Source: Prado023 sp963700395
GTDB taxonomy: Bacteria > Actinomycetota > Actinomycetes > S36-B12 > CAIYMF01
Reading direction: 5' to 3'
Length of the DNA stretch: 64,000 bases
Assembly: GCA_963700395.1 (NCBI GenBank)
Contig: CAVOXI010000001.1
Coordinates: forward strand, 868,001 to 932,000
Part shown: positions 49,962 to 60,172 of the stretch, piece by piece
How positions within the stretch are numbered: the stretch's first letter is position 1
How the letters are laid out: each line of letters opens with the position of its first letter
Notes under the pieces: generated by a model
What the model was told of the DNA's origin: nothing
Seen by the model: the letters and a program-made list of their open reading frames with translations, nothing else
The model's database searches: none
Translations under genes and position numbers: made by a program

Positions 49962-51098
49962 TCATGGGAGCACGTCACCGGGTGTGACGCTGTCGGCGAG
50001 GGCCCCGCGGAACGCTGCCATCTCCGCCGGGGTCCCGGCACTGACGCGCAACCAGCCTGCCGGTCCGGTCGCCCGGACCAGGACGCCGCGGTCGAGCAGG
50101 CGCTGCCAGATCACGTCACGGTCGCGGAACCGGCCGAACAGCACGAAGTTCGCGTCCGAGTCCGCCGCCTCCAGCCCGGGCTGGGCCCGCAACCACTCGA
50201 CGAGGGCGTCCCGCTCGCAGCGCAGGGCGGCGACGGAGCCGAGGAGCTCCGGGGCGTGCCGCAGCGCCGTCCGGGCAACTGCCTGGGTGACCGCGGACAG
50301 GTGGTAGGGCAGGCGCACGAGCTGGACGGCGTCCACCACCGCCTCGCTGGCGACCAGGTACCCGAGGCGCGCGCCTGCGAGTGCGAACGCCTTGCTCATC
50401 GTGCGGGTCACCACCAGGCGGGGATGGGCGTCCAGCAGCTCGATCGCCGAGGGTGTGCCCGGCCGGCGGAACTCGGCGTAGGCCTCGTCGACGACGACCA
50501 TGCCCCGGCTGGCCGTGCACAGCGCGTCGACATCACCCAGCGACAGGGCCGTCCCGGTGGGGTTGTTCGGCGAGGCCAGCAGGATGACGGCCGGCTGCTC
50601 GGCACGGATGTGCGCCACGGCGGCGTCCACATCGACGGTGAAGTCCCTGCGACGCGCCAGTGTTCGGTACTCGGTGAAGGTGTCGCGGGCGTAGTCGGGG
50701 TACATCGAGTAGGTCGGCGCGAACGACAGCGCGACCCGCCCTGGTCCGCCGAAGGCCTGCAGGAGCTGGACCATCACCTCGTTGGACCCGTTGGCCGGCC
50801 ACACGCGCGCCCCGGTGACCGGCGGACCGGCAGGGACGTCGGTGCGGACGTACGCCGCGAGGTCCGCCCGCAGCGCGGTGGCATCCCGGTCGGGGTACCG
50901 GTTCAGCCCCGTCGTGGCCTGCGCCACCGCAGCGGCGACGTCGGCCACCATCGCCGCTGAGGGCGGGTAGGGGTTCTCGTTGACGTTGAGGCGGTGGGCG
51001 ACGTCGAGCTGGGGGGCGCCGTAGGGGACCTGGCCGCGCAGCTCCGGGCGCACCGGCAGGTCGACCGGCCCGTCCGGCCGGTCGGAGGCCGCGATCAC
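49962..51098 (-). CDS. hisC: Histidinol-phosphate aminotransferase
   Basis: 378 aa PLP enzyme, fold type I. N-terminal LNVNENPYPP, SPNNPTGTAL, VVDEAYAEF, PLP Lys in RTMSKAFALAGARLGY and C-terminal DSDANFVLF. GTG 51098 overlaps the hisD stop. The N-terminal 25 residues are not conserved. Confidence 0.95.
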   Translation of the reverse strand: MIAASDRPDGPVDLPVRPELRGQVPYGAPQLDVAHRLNVNENPYPPSAAMVADVAAAVAQATTGLNRYPDRDATALRADLAAYVRTDVPAGPPVTGARVWPANGSNEVMVQLLQAFGGPGRVALSFAPTYSMYPDYARDTFTEYRTLARRRDFTVDVDAAVAHIRAEQPAVILLASPNNPTGTALSLGDVDALCTASRGMVVVDEAYAEFRRPGTPSAIELLDAHPRLVVTRTMSKAFALAGARLGYLVASEAVVDAVQLVRLPYHLSAVTQAVARTALRHAPELLGSVAALRCERDALVEWLRAQPGLEAADSDANFVLFGRFRDRDVIWQRLLDRGVLVRATGPAGWLRVSAGTPAEMAAFRGALADSVTPGDVLP

Positions 51099-52405
51099 CG
51101 GTCGAACCGCACCGCGATGGCGGCACCATGGGCGGGCAGGTCCTCGGCGTGGGCCAGCGTGACGACATGGTCGGCGATGTCGGCCAGGGCCTCGCGGTCG
51201 TACTCGATGAGGTTCACCCCGCGCAGGAAGGACGCGACCCCGAGACCGCTGGAGTGGCAGGCGCACCCGCCCGTGGGCAGGACGTGGTTGGAGCCCGCGG
51301 CGTAGTCGCCGAGGGAGACCGGGGCCCAGTGGCCGATGAAGATGGCCCCCGCGTTGCGGACCTGCATGGCCACCTTGCGGGCGTCGCGGGTATGGATCTC
51401 GAGGTGCTCGGCCGCGTACGCGTTGACGATCTCCAACCCGTCGCTGATCGAGTCGACGATGATGATCGCGCTCTGGTCACCGCCCAGGGCCTCGCGGATC
51501 CGCAACGAGTGCTTGGTGGCTGCGACCTGGACCTCCAGGGCCGCGACCACGGCCTTGGCGAGCTTCGTCGAGGTCGTGACCAGCACGGAGGCCGCGATCA
51601 CGTCGTGCTCGGCCTGGCTGATGAGGTCCGCGGCCACGACCGCTGCGTCGGCGGTGTCGTCGGCCAGGATGGCGATCTCGGTGGGGCCGGCCTCCGAGTC
51701 GATCCCGATGCGACCCTTGAGCAGGCGCTTGGCCGCCGTGACCCAGATGTTGCCCGGACCGGTCACGAGGTTGACCGGCGCGCACGCGGTGCCGTCGCCC
51801 AGGGGGGCGCCGTAGGCGAACAGCGCGATCGCCTGCGCACCGCCCGCGGCGTACACCTCGTCGACGCCCAGCAGCGCGCAGGCAGCAAGGATGGTCGGGT
51901 GCGGCAGCCCGCCGAACTCCTTCTGGGGGGGCGAGGCCACGGCCAGCGACCCGACCCCGGCGATCTGCGCGGGGACCACGTTCATCACCACCGACGACGG
52001 GTACACCGCACGCCCCCCGGGCACGTACAGCCCGACGCGGTCGACCGGGATCCAGCGCATCGTGACCGTCCCGCCACGCACGACGTCGGTGGTGTGATCG
52101 GGTCGGACCTGGTCCGCGTGCACGCGACGCACCCGCTCGATCGCGATCTCCAGCGCGATCCGCACCTTCGGGTCCAGCGCTTCGAGGGCTGCGTCTATCT
52201 CCGCCGCTGGGACCCGCAGGTGCTCCGGCCGCACGCCGTCCAGGCGCTCGCCGTGGTCGAGGACCGCGGGGGCGCCGCGCTTGGCCACGTCGGCCACGAT
52301 CGGCCTCACGACATCCAGGGCGTGGTCGACGTCCATCGCCGCACGCGGCACGACGGCGCCGAGGTTGGCCGGAAGGCCTGCCCGCAGGTCCAGTCGACGG
52401 ATCAT
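51095..52405 (-). CDS. hisD: Histidinol dehydrogenase
   Basis: Last two steps of histidine synthesis. 436 aa. Signature IDSEAGPTEIAILADD (near 235-250) and SQAEHDVIAAS; C-terminal GSNHVLPTGG. ATG 52405 is preferred over GTG 52411 because TAGAAT lies seven bases before the ATG, the spacing of leaderless starts here. First gene of the his cluster. Confidence 0.96.
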   Translation of the reverse strand: MIRRLDLRAGLPANLGAVVPRAAMDVDHALDVVRPIVADVAKRGAPAVLDHGERLDGVRPEHLRVPAAEIDAALEALDPKVRIALEIAIERVRRVHADQVRPDHTTDVVRGGTVTMRWIPVDRVGLYVPGGRAVYPSSVVMNVVPAQIAGVGSLAVASPPQKEFGGLPHPTILAACALLGVDEVYAAGGAQAIALFAYGAPLGDGTACAPVNLVTGPGNIWVTAAKRLLKGRIGIDSEAGPTEIAILADDTADAAVVAADLISQAEHDVIAASVLVTTSTKLAKAVVAALEVQVAATKHSLRIREALGGDQSAIIIVDSISDGLEIVNAYAAEHLEIHTRDARKVAMQVRNAGAIFIGHWAPVSLGDYAAGSNHVLPTGGCACHSSGLGVASFLRGVNLIEYDREALADIADHVVTLAHAEDLPAHGAAIAVRFDR

Positions 52406-52412
52406 GGACACG

Positions 52413-52418
52413 ATTCTA
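52413..52418 (-). promoter_or_regulatory. Leaderless promoter -10 of hisD
   Basis: TAGAAT on the minus strand, seven bases before ATG 52405. Confidence 0.6.
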
Positions 52419-52456
52419 GGACGCGCGAGCTCGGTGGGCTGGTGGGCGTGGGCTGA

Positions 52457-53125
52457 TCAGTTGGCCCACAGGCGCGAGCCCGCCAGGTCCACCGCCGGCA
52501 TCGAGGGCAGCGCGGACATCACGCGGATCTCACGGCGCAGCACGGCACACACCGAGTCGAGGCGCTTCTCGGCGTCCGAGATCCCCAGCAGGTGCTGCCG
52601 CTCGGGCAGGTCGGTGACGATCGCTGAGGCCACCAGGTAGCTCAGGACGACGGGATCGGAGGGAAGGTGGTCGATGTGGGCCATCCTGATGACCCCCCAG
52701 CCCGCGATGACGTCCCGGTAGATCCTGAGCAGCCGCACGGCGTCGGATGCCAGCTCCTCGGTCCGGGCCGGCTCCCCGATCGGCTCGTCGTGCAGGCGCA
52801 CCTCTGCCCGGGTGTAGGGAAGGCCGTCGTCGAGGGACTCGATCGAGAAGCGCCGGGCACCGACCGTGACCAGGTCGTAGCGGCCATCGGGCAGCTCATC
52901 GACCTTGGTGATGCGGGCCATCGTGCCCATCTCGTAGATGCCTGCCAGGCCATCGGACTCCGTGCACCCCGGGCGCATCGCGACGATCCCGAAGCCCCGC
53001 TCGTCCTCGGGGGCCCCGGCCAGGGTGCTCACCATCAGGCGGTAGCGCGGCTCGAAGATGTGCAGGGGGAGGACGAGCCCGGGGACCAGAACCGTGCGCA
53101 GCGGGAACAGCGGGACCGTGGGCAC
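52457..53125 (-). CDS. LON substrate-binding-domain protein
   Basis: 222 aa, the stand-alone N-terminal domain of Lon without ATPase or protease. VPLFPLRTVLVPGLVLPLHIFEPRYR at the N terminus is diagnostic (quoted in two parts: VPLFPLRTVLVPG and LPLHIFEPRY). Role unknown; probably protein binding. GTG 53125 is six bases after TAGCCT (leaderless), preferred over the GTG at 53131, which touches that box. Confidence 0.85.
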   Translation of the reverse strand: MPTVPLFPLRTVLVPGLVLPLHIFEPRYRLMVSTLAGAPEDERGFGIVAMRPGCTESDGLAGIYEMGTMARITKVDELPDGRYDLVTVGARRFSIESLDDGLPYTRAEVRLHDEPIGEPARTEELASDAVRLLRIYRDVIAGWGVIRMAHIDHLPSDPVVLSYLVASAIVTDLPERQHLLGISDAEKRLDSVCAVLRREIRVMSALPSMPAVDLAGSRLWAN

Positions 53126-53131
53126 GTGCAC

Positions 53132-53137
53132 AGGCTA
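53132..53137 (-). promoter_or_regulatory. Leaderless promoter -10 of the LON-domain gene
   Basis: TAGCCT on the minus strand, six bases before GTG 53125. Confidence 0.5.
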
Positions 53138-53208
53138 TGGCCTGCACCGGCGACCCGCTCGGGAACCACTCCGGGCACGGCGTGGCCCAGCGATGGGAGG
53201 ATCGGCCC

Positions 53209-53706
53209 ATGGCGAAGAAGTCCAGTGGATCGACCGGCACGCCCGCGACCCGCCTGTTGGCAGCGGCGGGCGTCCCCCACGTCCTGCGCACGTACACCCA
53301 CGATCCACGTCTCACGTCCTACGGCCTGGAGGCGGCCACCGCCCTGGGGGTCGAGCCCGAGCGCGTGTTCAAGACGCTGCTGGCCGACGTCGACGGGGCG
53401 CTGGTGGTGGCGGTCGTGCCGGTCGACACCCAGCTGGACCTGAAGCTGCTGGCCGCCGCCGTGGGAGGCAAGCGCGCCGCCATGGCCGAGGTCGCCCGGG
53501 CCGAGCGGTCCACCGGCTACGTGGCGGGGGGCATCTCCCCCCTCGGGCAGCGCCAGCCGCACCCCACGGTCATCGACGAGTCAGCCCACGCGCACGCCAC
53601 GATCCTGGTCTCCGGGGGCCGCCGCGGGCTCGACGTGGAGCTCCAGCCGGGTCACCTGGTCGAGCTGACGCACGCCCGTGTCGCGCCCATCGCGCGGCGG
53701 TCCTGA
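53209..53706 (+). CDS. ybaK: YbaK-type Cys-tRNA(Pro) deacylase
   Basis: 165 aa. Removes Cys mischarged on tRNA-Pro. Family motifs: GLEAATALGVEPERVFKTLL with the catalytic Lys (quoted in part), KLLAAAVGGKRAAMAE, GYVAGGISPLGQR and a C-terminal GRRGLDVELQP. ATG 53209 has GGGAGG upstream. Divergent from the LON gene; ends seven bases from convergent dnaE. Confidence 0.9.
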   Translation: MAKKSSGSTGTPATRLLAAAGVPHVLRTYTHDPRLTSYGLEAATALGVEPERVFKTLLADVDGALVVAVVPVDTQLDLKLLAAAVGGKRAAMAEVARAERSTGYVAGGISPLGQRQPHPTVIDESAHAHATILVSGGRRGLDVELQPGHLVELTHARVAPIARRS

Positions 53707-53713
53707 ACCCCCG

Positions 53714-56700
53714 TCATCCCAGGCAGGCTGCTCCCAGCAGCGCCTTGAGGTCCCCGTAGAGGGACGGGGAGGGCACGACCCGGAGCCGGTCGTCGATCGA
53801 CAGGACCGTGGTGGTCCCGCCGTTGCGCAGGTGGATGTGCACCTCGACGGTGCCCGGATGGTTGCCCAGCACCTCGCGCAGGCGCTCCACCACCGGCGGC
53901 GTGCAGCGTGCGATGTCCAGGTGGATGGCCACCGGCCCGGAGGCCGTGGCGTCGCTGATGTTCGGCGCCGTGATGTCCATGCCCCGAAGCCGTGGGGCGT
54001 TGTCGTCGCCCTTCTCCAGCCGTCCGCGGACCACGATCACGACGTCCTCGGCCAGCAGGACCCCCGCCGTCGCGTAGAGCTGCGGGAAGCACATCACCTC
54101 CACGGAGCCGGCAAGGTCCTCCAGGGTGACGATCGCCCACGGCTCGCCCTTGGCCCGGGTGGTCTTGCGCTGGACGCTGGTGACCAGCCCCGCGACGGTG
54201 ACCATCTGCCCGTCCACCCGCTCGTCGGCGGCGAGCGCGGAGATCGGCATGTCCGCGAGCGAGGCCAGCACGTGCTCGAGGCCGAACAGCGGGTGGTCGC
54301 TGACGTAGAGCCCCAGCATCTCGCGCTCGTAGGCCAGCAGGGTCTTCTTGTCCCACTCGGTCGGTGGGGGCACCAGGCGCGCCCCCGGCGCGGCCTCCGT
54401 GACCTCGTCACCCATGCCGGCGAACAGGTCGAACTGCCCCACCGCCTCGGCGCGCTTGGTGTCCAGGGCCGCGTCGATGGCCTGCTCGTGGATGGCCAAC
54501 AGCCCCTTGCGGGTGTCGCCGAAGCTGTCGAAGGCGCCGGCCTTGATCAGGGACTCGACGAGGCGCTTGTTGCACACGCCGATCTCGACCTTGGCGATGA
54601 AGTCGCCGAAGTCCGCGAACCGGCCCTTGGCCGTGCGGGTGCGGATGATCGAGTCGACGACATTGGCGCCCACGTTGCGGATCGCCGACAGCCCGAAGCG
54701 GATGTCGGTGCCGACCGGGGCGAAGTCCGACTGGGACTCGTTGACATCCGGGGGCAGGACCTTGATGCCCATGCGCCGGCACTCGTTGAGGTAGACCGCG
54801 GACTTGTCCTTGTCGTCGGCGATCGAGGTGAGCAGGCCGGCCATGTACTCGGCCGGGTAGTTGGCCTTGAGGTAGCCGGTCCAGTACGAGACCAGCCCGT
54901 AGCCGGCCGTGTGGGCCTTGTTGAACGCGTAGTCCGAGAAGGGGACGAGGATGTCCCAGAGGGTCTTGATCGCGGCCTCGGAGTAGCCGTTGGCGCGCAT
55001 GCCCTGGGCGAAGGGCACGTACTCCTTGTCGAGGATCTCCTTCTTCTTCTTGCCCATCGCACGGCGCAGCAGGTCCGCGCTGCCCAGCGAGTAGCCCGCC
55101 AGGTGCTGGGCGATCGCCATGACCTGCTCCTGGTAGACGATCAACCCGTAGGTGTCGCCCAGGATCTCGGCCAGCGGCTCGGCGAGCTCGGGATGGATCG
55201 GCGTGACCGGCTGGCGGCCGTTCTTGCGGTCGGCGAAGTCGTTGTGGGCGTTGGCTCCCATGGGTCCCGGCCGGTAGAGCGCCAGGACCGCGGAGATGTC
55301 CTCGAAGTTCGTCGGGGCCAGGCGGGTGAGCAGCGCCCGCATCCCCGAGTTGTCCAGCTGGAACACGCCCAGGGTGTCCCCGCGGGCCAGCAGCTCGTAC
55401 GTGGGGACGTCGTCGAGGGTGAGCTCCTCGAGGACGACCTTGTTCCCCCTGTTGGCCTCGATGTGCCGCAGCGCATCATCGAGGATCGTCAGGTTGCGCA
55501 GGCCCAGGAAGTCCATCTTCAGCAGGCCCAGGGACTCGCACGCACCCATGTCGAGCTGGGTGATGATCGAGCCGTCCTGCTCGCGGCGCATGATCGGGAT
55601 GACGTCGAGCAGCGGCTCGGCCGAGAGGATCACTCCGGCCGCGTGCACGCCCCACTGCCGGCGCAGTCCCTCGAGCCCGCGGGCGGTGTCGACGACCTCG
55701 CGCAGGTCGGACTCGCTCTCGTAGAGCGCCCGGAAGTCCGCGGCCTCCTTGTAGCGGGGATGGCCCTCGTCGAAGATCCCGGCGAGCGGGATGTCCTTGC
55801 CCATGACGGCCGGGGGCATCGCCTTGGTCAGGCGCTCCCCCACGGCGAACGGGTGGCCGAGCACGCGGGCGGAGTCCTTCAGGGCAGCCTTGGCCTTGAT
55901 CGTCGAGTACGTGACGATCTGGGCGACCCGCTCCTCGCCGTAGCGCTGGGTGGCGTAGCGGATCATCTCGGAGCGCCGGCGCTCGTCGAAGTCCATGTCG
56001 ATGTCGGGCATCGAGATGCGCTCAGGGTTCAGGAAGCGCTCGAACAGCAGGCCGTGGCTCATCGGGTCGAGCTCGGTGATGCCCAGGGCGTAGGCGATCA
56101 GGGCCCCGGCTGCCGAGCCGCGGCCCGGACCCACGCGGATCCCCACGCTCTTGGCGTGGGAGACGAGGTCGGCGGTGACCAGGAAGTAGCCGGGGAAGCC
56201 CATCTGGATGATGACGCCCACCTCGTACGCGGCCTGGTCACGGCGGTCCTGCGGCACCCCGTTCGGGAACCGGTGGGCAAGGCCGCGCTCGACCTCCTTG
56301 ACCAGCCAGGACTCCTCGGTCTCCCCCTGGGGGACCGGGAAGCGCGGCATGAGGTTGCGCCCCTCGGTGAACTCCACGTTGCAGCGCTCGGCGACGAGCA
56401 GGGTGTTGTCGCAGGCCTCGGGGTGCTCGGCCCACAGCGTGCGCATCTCCTGGGCGGACTTGAGGTAGAAGTCGCGGGCGTCGAACTTGAAGCGGTTGGG
56501 GTCGGCCATCGTCTTGCCGGTCTGGACGCACAGCAGCACCTCGTGGGACTCGGCGTCCGCGGCGTGCGTGTAGTGCAGGTCGTTGCTGGCCAGCAGGGGC
56601 AGCCCGAGGTCCTTGGCCAGGCGCAGGAGGTCGGGGAGCGTGCGCCGCTCGATCTCGATCCCGTGGTCCATGACCTCGACGAAGAAGTTGTCGGCCCCGA

Positions 56701-57268
56701 GGATGTCGCGGTAGTCGGCGGCGGCCTGGCGGGCCTTCGCGTACTGGCCGACCTGCAGCCACCGGTTCACCTCCCCCGACGGGCAGCCCGTGGTCGCGAT
56801 GATCCCCCTGCCGTGGCGCTCGAGGAGGTCGCGGTCGAAGCGCGGGTACTTGCGGTACTGACCCTCGAGGCTGGCCAGTGAGGAGATCCGGAACAGGTTG
56901 TGCAGGCCCTCGGTGCTCTCGGCGAGCAGGGTCATGTGCGTGTAGTTGACCTTGCCCTTGGCGGTGCCCTCGTCACCGACGTCCTGGCCGACATCGGCCC
57001 CGAAGGAGAACGGCGCCCGGTCGAAGCGCGAGCCGATCGGGACGTAGTACCCCTCCATGCCGATGATCGGCTTGACGCCGGCGGCCTTGCCGGCCTTCCA
57101 GAACTCGTAGGCGCCGAACAGGTTGCCGTGGTCGGTGATCGCCAGCGCGGGCATCTCCATCCGGGCCGCCTCAGCGAAGAGCTCCTTGACCCGAGCGGCA
57201 CCATCGAGCATCGAGTACTCGGTATGGGCGTGCAGGTGGACGAAGCCACCGCTCGCGCTGTTCGACAC
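53714..57268 (-). CDS. dnaE1: DNA polymerase III alpha subunit
   Basis: Main replicative polymerase. 1184 aa, usual for DnaE1. PHP domain first (VHLHAHTEYSMLDGA, ITDHGNLFGAYEF), then the C-family polymerase core with PDIDMDFDERRR (catalytic Asp pair), GPGRGSAAG, then helix-hairpin and OB-fold regions. In actinobacteria the PHP domain is the proofreading exonuclease, and its metal motifs look intact. GTG 57268 is chosen for GGAGG six bases upstream; the frame is open much further but non-homologous. Confidence 0.97.
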   Translation of the reverse strand: MSNSASGGFVHLHAHTEYSMLDGAARVKELFAEAARMEMPALAITDHGNLFGAYEFWKAGKAAGVKPIIGMEGYYVPIGSRFDRAPFSFGADVGQDVGDEGTAKGKVNYTHMTLLAESTEGLHNLFRISSLASLEGQYRKYPRFDRDLLERHGRGIIATTGCPSGEVNRWLQVGQYAKARQAAADYRDILGADNFFVEVMDHGIEIERRTLPDLLRLAKDLGLPLLASNDLHYTHAADAESHEVLLCVQTGKTMADPNRFKFDARDFYLKSAQEMRTLWAEHPEACDNTLLVAERCNVEFTEGRNLMPRFPVPQGETEESWLVKEVERGLAHRFPNGVPQDRRDQAAYEVGVIIQMGFPGYFLVTADLVSHAKSVGIRVGPGRGSAAGALIAYALGITELDPMSHGLLFERFLNPERISMPDIDMDFDERRRSEMIRYATQRYGEERVAQIVTYSTIKAKAALKDSARVLGHPFAVGERLTKAMPPAVMGKDIPLAGIFDEGHPRYKEAADFRALYESESDLREVVDTARGLEGLRRQWGVHAAGVILSAEPLLDVIPIMRREQDGSIITQLDMGACESLGLLKMDFLGLRNLTILDDALRHIEANRGNKVVLEELTLDDVPTYELLARGDTLGVFQLDNSGMRALLTRLAPTNFEDISAVLALYRPGPMGANAHNDFADRKNGRQPVTPIHPELAEPLAEILGDTYGLIVYQEQVMAIAQHLAGYSLGSADLLRRAMGKKKKEILDKEYVPFAQGMRANGYSEAAIKTLWDILVPFSDYAFNKAHTAGYGLVSYWTGYLKANYPAEYMAGLLTSIADDKDKSAVYLNECRRMGIKVLPPDVNESQSDFAPVGTDIRFGLSAIRNVGANVVDSIIRTRTAKGRFADFGDFIAKVEIGVCNKRLVESLIKAGAFDSFGDTRKGLLAIHEQAIDAALDTKRAEAVGQFDLFAGMGDEVTEAAPGARLVPPPTEWDKKTLLAYEREMLGLYVSDHPLFGLEHVLASLADMPISALAADERVDGQMVTVAGLVTSVQRKTTRAKGEPWAIVTLEDLAGSVEVMCFPQLYATAGVLLAEDVVIVVRGRLEKGDDNAPRLRGMDITAPNISDATASGPVAIHLDIARCTPPVVERLREVLGNHPGTVEVHIHLRNGGTTTVLSIDDRLRVVPSPSLYGDLKALLGAACLG

Positions 57269-57346
57269 GGACGTCCTCCTGGGCCTGCCACGAACCATCG
57301 GCTGCGCCGCGCACCTGGCGGGGAAGGCGGGCTCGGGCAGGGCACG

Positions 57347-57352
57347 ATCGTA
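57347..57352 (-). promoter_or_regulatory. dnaE promoter -10 box
   Basis: TACGAT on the minus strand, giving a leader of about 70 bases. Confidence 0.4.
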
Positions 57353-57416
57353 CCGCCGGGCGCCGACATCCCCGACGCAGCGACACCGCCCGCCGGGGGT
57401 GCGAGCATCAAGGACT

Positions 57417-59079
57417 GTGCCCGAACTGCGCCCGATGACCGATGTTGCCGCCGAGCTGGGGATCGCCCCGGAGCACGTGATCGGCTGGGGGCCGCACCGG
57501 GCGAAGGTGGACCTCGCCGCCCTGGAGGGCCGGGAGCCGACGGGGCGGCTGATCCTCGTCTCGGCCATCACTCCGACCCCCTCCGGCGAGGGCAAGACGA
57601 CGATGGCCATCGCCCTGGCCATGGGCATGCGCGCCCGCGGACGCCACGCCGTCCTGGCGCTGCGGGAGCCCTCGCTGGGCCCGGTGTTCGGCATGAAGGG
57701 GGGCGGCACCGGTGGCGGCGCGGCCACGATCGAGCCGGCTGAGGCGATCAACCTGCACTTCACCGGCGACCTCCACGCCATCACCTCGGCCCACAACCTG
57801 CTCTCGGCGCTGGTGGACAACTGCCTGCAGTTCGGCCAGCAGGCACCCCTGGACCCCCGACGCGTCACCTGGCCCCGGGCTGTCGACATGAACGACCGGT
57901 TCCTGCGCCACGTGGTGCTCGGCCTCGGTGGCCCCCTGGACGGGATCCCGCGCGAGTCGGGGTTCCAGATCACCGCCTCGAGCGAGGTGATGGCCGCCCT
58001 CTGCCTGGCGCGCGACCTCCCCGACCTCCAGGACCGGCTCGGGCGCATCGTGGTCGGCTGGACCAGCAAGGACCAGCCCGTCACCGCCGACGACATCGGT
58101 GCCGCCCCGGCCATGACCGTCCTGCTGCGCGACGCACTCATGCCCAACCTCGCCCAGACCGTCGACGGCGGTCCGGTCCTCGTGCACGGAGGGCCGTTCG
58201 CGAACATCGCCCACGGCACCAACTCGATGATCGCCACCCGGATGGCCCTGGCCACGGGTGCCGACGTCATCACCGAAGGCGGATTCGGCTTCGACCTCGG
58301 CGGTGAGAAGTTCCTCGACATCGCCTGCCGCTCGGCGGGCATCTGGCCGCGGGCGGTCGTGCTGGTCGCGACGCTGAAGGCGCTGCGCACGCACGGCGGC
58401 GCCGCCCTGGGCGAGGCCGGCGTGCCGAACCTCGCCGCGCTGCGAGCAGGGCTGCCGCAGCTCGAGCACCACCTGTTCAGCGTGGGCGCCTACGGCCTGC
58501 CCCCCGTGGTCGCGCTCAACCTGTTCCCTGGCGACCCTGCCGACGAGGTCGAGCTGCTGGCCGCCTGGTGCGCCAGCCACGGCGTCCCGATGGCACCCTG
58601 CACCGGGTTCGCCGACGGTGCTGTCGGGATCGGTCGAGCTGGCCGACACCGTCGCGCGCGTCGTCGATGCGACCGAGGACGACCCGCCGCAGCCGTGGCA
58701 CCCGTACGCCCCGGACGCACCGTACGCGGAGAAGATCGCGGCCGTGGCCACCCACGTCTACGGCGCGGACGGCATCGAGGTCGCCCCAGCCGCGGCCAGG
58801 GAGCTGTCCCGGATCACGGCCGCCGTGGGCACCGGGCTTCCGGTGTGCATTGCCAAGACGCACCTGTCACTGTCCGACGACCCGACGCGGCGCGGCGTCC
58901 CGCACGGCTTCACCATCGCCGTCCGGGAGGCCAGGCTCGCCGCCAGCGCCGGCTTCGTGGTCGCCAGCACGGGTTCGATCGTCACGATGCCCGGGCTGCC
59001 CCGCGAGCCGGCCGCCCTGCGCGTCCACATCCGCCCCGACGGCTCGATCACCGGCCTGATGGCCGGCGACGCCGACTGA
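57417..59079 (+). CDS. fhs: Formate-tetrahydrofolate ligase, frame broken near 58622
   Basis: Makes 10-formyl-THF from formate, THF and ATP. The P-loop TPTPSGEGKTT lies near 56; RESGFQITASSEVMA and the Gly-rich GMKGGGTGGGA are typical. The frame breaks near 58622 after CTGFADG and resumes at SVELADTV, ending PDGSITGLMAGDAD; one extra base, corrected about 553 aa. GTG 57417 is used because ELRPMTDVAAELG aligns with the family N terminus; ATG 57435 is the alternative. No SD for either. Confidence 0.9.
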
Positions 59080-59142
59080 CCAGCCCGCGGCGCCCTCCGA
59101 GTCCCGAGCCCCGACGCCGATCCACCTCTCCCCGGGGCGATC

Positions 59143-59222
59143 TGCTCCCGTTGGGCGCAAGCCGCTCCCGTTCGGCCGGTCTGCTCCCACCTGCCCGGGA
59201 GCAGGTCGGCGGGACGGGAGCA
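59143..59222. repeat. Nested inverted and tandem repeats between fhs and the aldo/keto reductase
   Basis: TGCTCCCGT (59143-59151) pairs with ACGGGAGCA (59214-59222); inside, CTGCTCCC (59181-59188) pairs with GGGAGCAG (59197-59204). GCTCCC also recurs at 59144, 59164 and 59183, a 19-20 base period. It lies between convergent genes, so it may terminate both, but its complexity exceeds a simple hairpin. Confidence 0.6.
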
Positions 59223-59260
59223 ACATCGCCGGCGACGCCCACCGGCGAGCGCGAGCGCGC

Positions 59261-60139
59261 CTAGTCGTCGAGGTCGCCGAGGGACGACAGGTCGGCGAAC
59301 GTGGCGTCGTCGAGGGTCACGCCGGCCGCGGCGCAGTTCTCCTCGAGATGCGCCATGGACGACGTCCCCGGGATCGGCAGGACCACCGGTGAGCGTCGCA
59401 GCAGCCACGCGAGCGACAGCTGGGCGGCGGGGATCCCCGTGCGGGCGACCAGACCGGCCAGCGGTCCGTCCGGACGTGCGAGCGGCCCTGCCGCCACTGG
59501 GAACCACGGGATGAACCCGATGCCGTCGGCCTCGCACACGTCGAGCACGTCCTCGGCACTCCGGTCGCCGAGGTTGTAGAGGTTCTGCACGGTGCGGACC
59601 TCGATGATCTCCCGTGCTGCGGCGAGCTCGGCGACCGAGACCTGGGACAGCCCGAGGTGGCGGATCTTGCCCTGCTCCTGGAGCAGCTTGAGCACTCCGA
59701 GCTGGTCCTCGAGGTGCACGTTGGAATCGATCCGGTGCAGCTGGTACAGGTCGATGCAGTCGACGCCGAGCCGGCGCAGCGACATCTCCACGCACTGGCG
59801 CAGGTAGTAGGGGCTGCCCACCGGCGCCCACTTGTCGGGCCCCTGCCGTGTGAGTCCGCCCTTCGTGGCGATGACGACATCGGTATAGGGGTGCAGCGCC
59901 TCGCGGATCAGGTCCTCGCTGACGAACGGACCGTAGGAGTCCGCGGTGTCGATGAAGTCCACGCCCAGCTCGACCGCGCGACGCAGCACGGCGATGGCGC
60001 TCTCCCGATCGGCGGGCTCGCCCCAGATGCCCGGACCGGTGATCCGCATGGCACCGAAGCCGAGCCGATGGACCGCGAGGTCACCCCCGATCGTGAAGGA
60101 TCCGGACGAGTGGACGACGGGGGGCAGGGCAGCGGTCAT
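59261..60139 (-). CDS. Aldo/keto reductase
   Basis: 292 aa NADPH-dependent barrel. Catalytic tetrad visible: DTADSYG (Asp, Tyr), VVIATKGGL (Lys) and LYQLHRID (His). NADP-binding IPGTSSMAHLEENC is near the C terminus. Substrate unknown. ATG 60139 has a CAGAGT six bases upstream, possibly leaderless. Confidence 0.88.
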   Translation of the reverse strand: MTAALPPVVHSSGSFTIGGDLAVHRLGFGAMRITGPGIWGEPADRESAIAVLRRAVELGVDFIDTADSYGPFVSEDLIREALHPYTDVVIATKGGLTRQGPDKWAPVGSPYYLRQCVEMSLRRLGVDCIDLYQLHRIDSNVHLEDQLGVLKLLQEQGKIRHLGLSQVSVAELAAAREIIEVRTVQNLYNLGDRSAEDVLDVCEADGIGFIPWFPVAAGPLARPDGPLAGLVARTGIPAAQLSLAWLLRRSPVVLPIPGTSSMAHLEENCAAAGVTLDDATFADLSSLGDLDD

Positions 60140-60172
60140 GAGCCCACTCTGCCACCGGGCTCCGGGCCGCGA

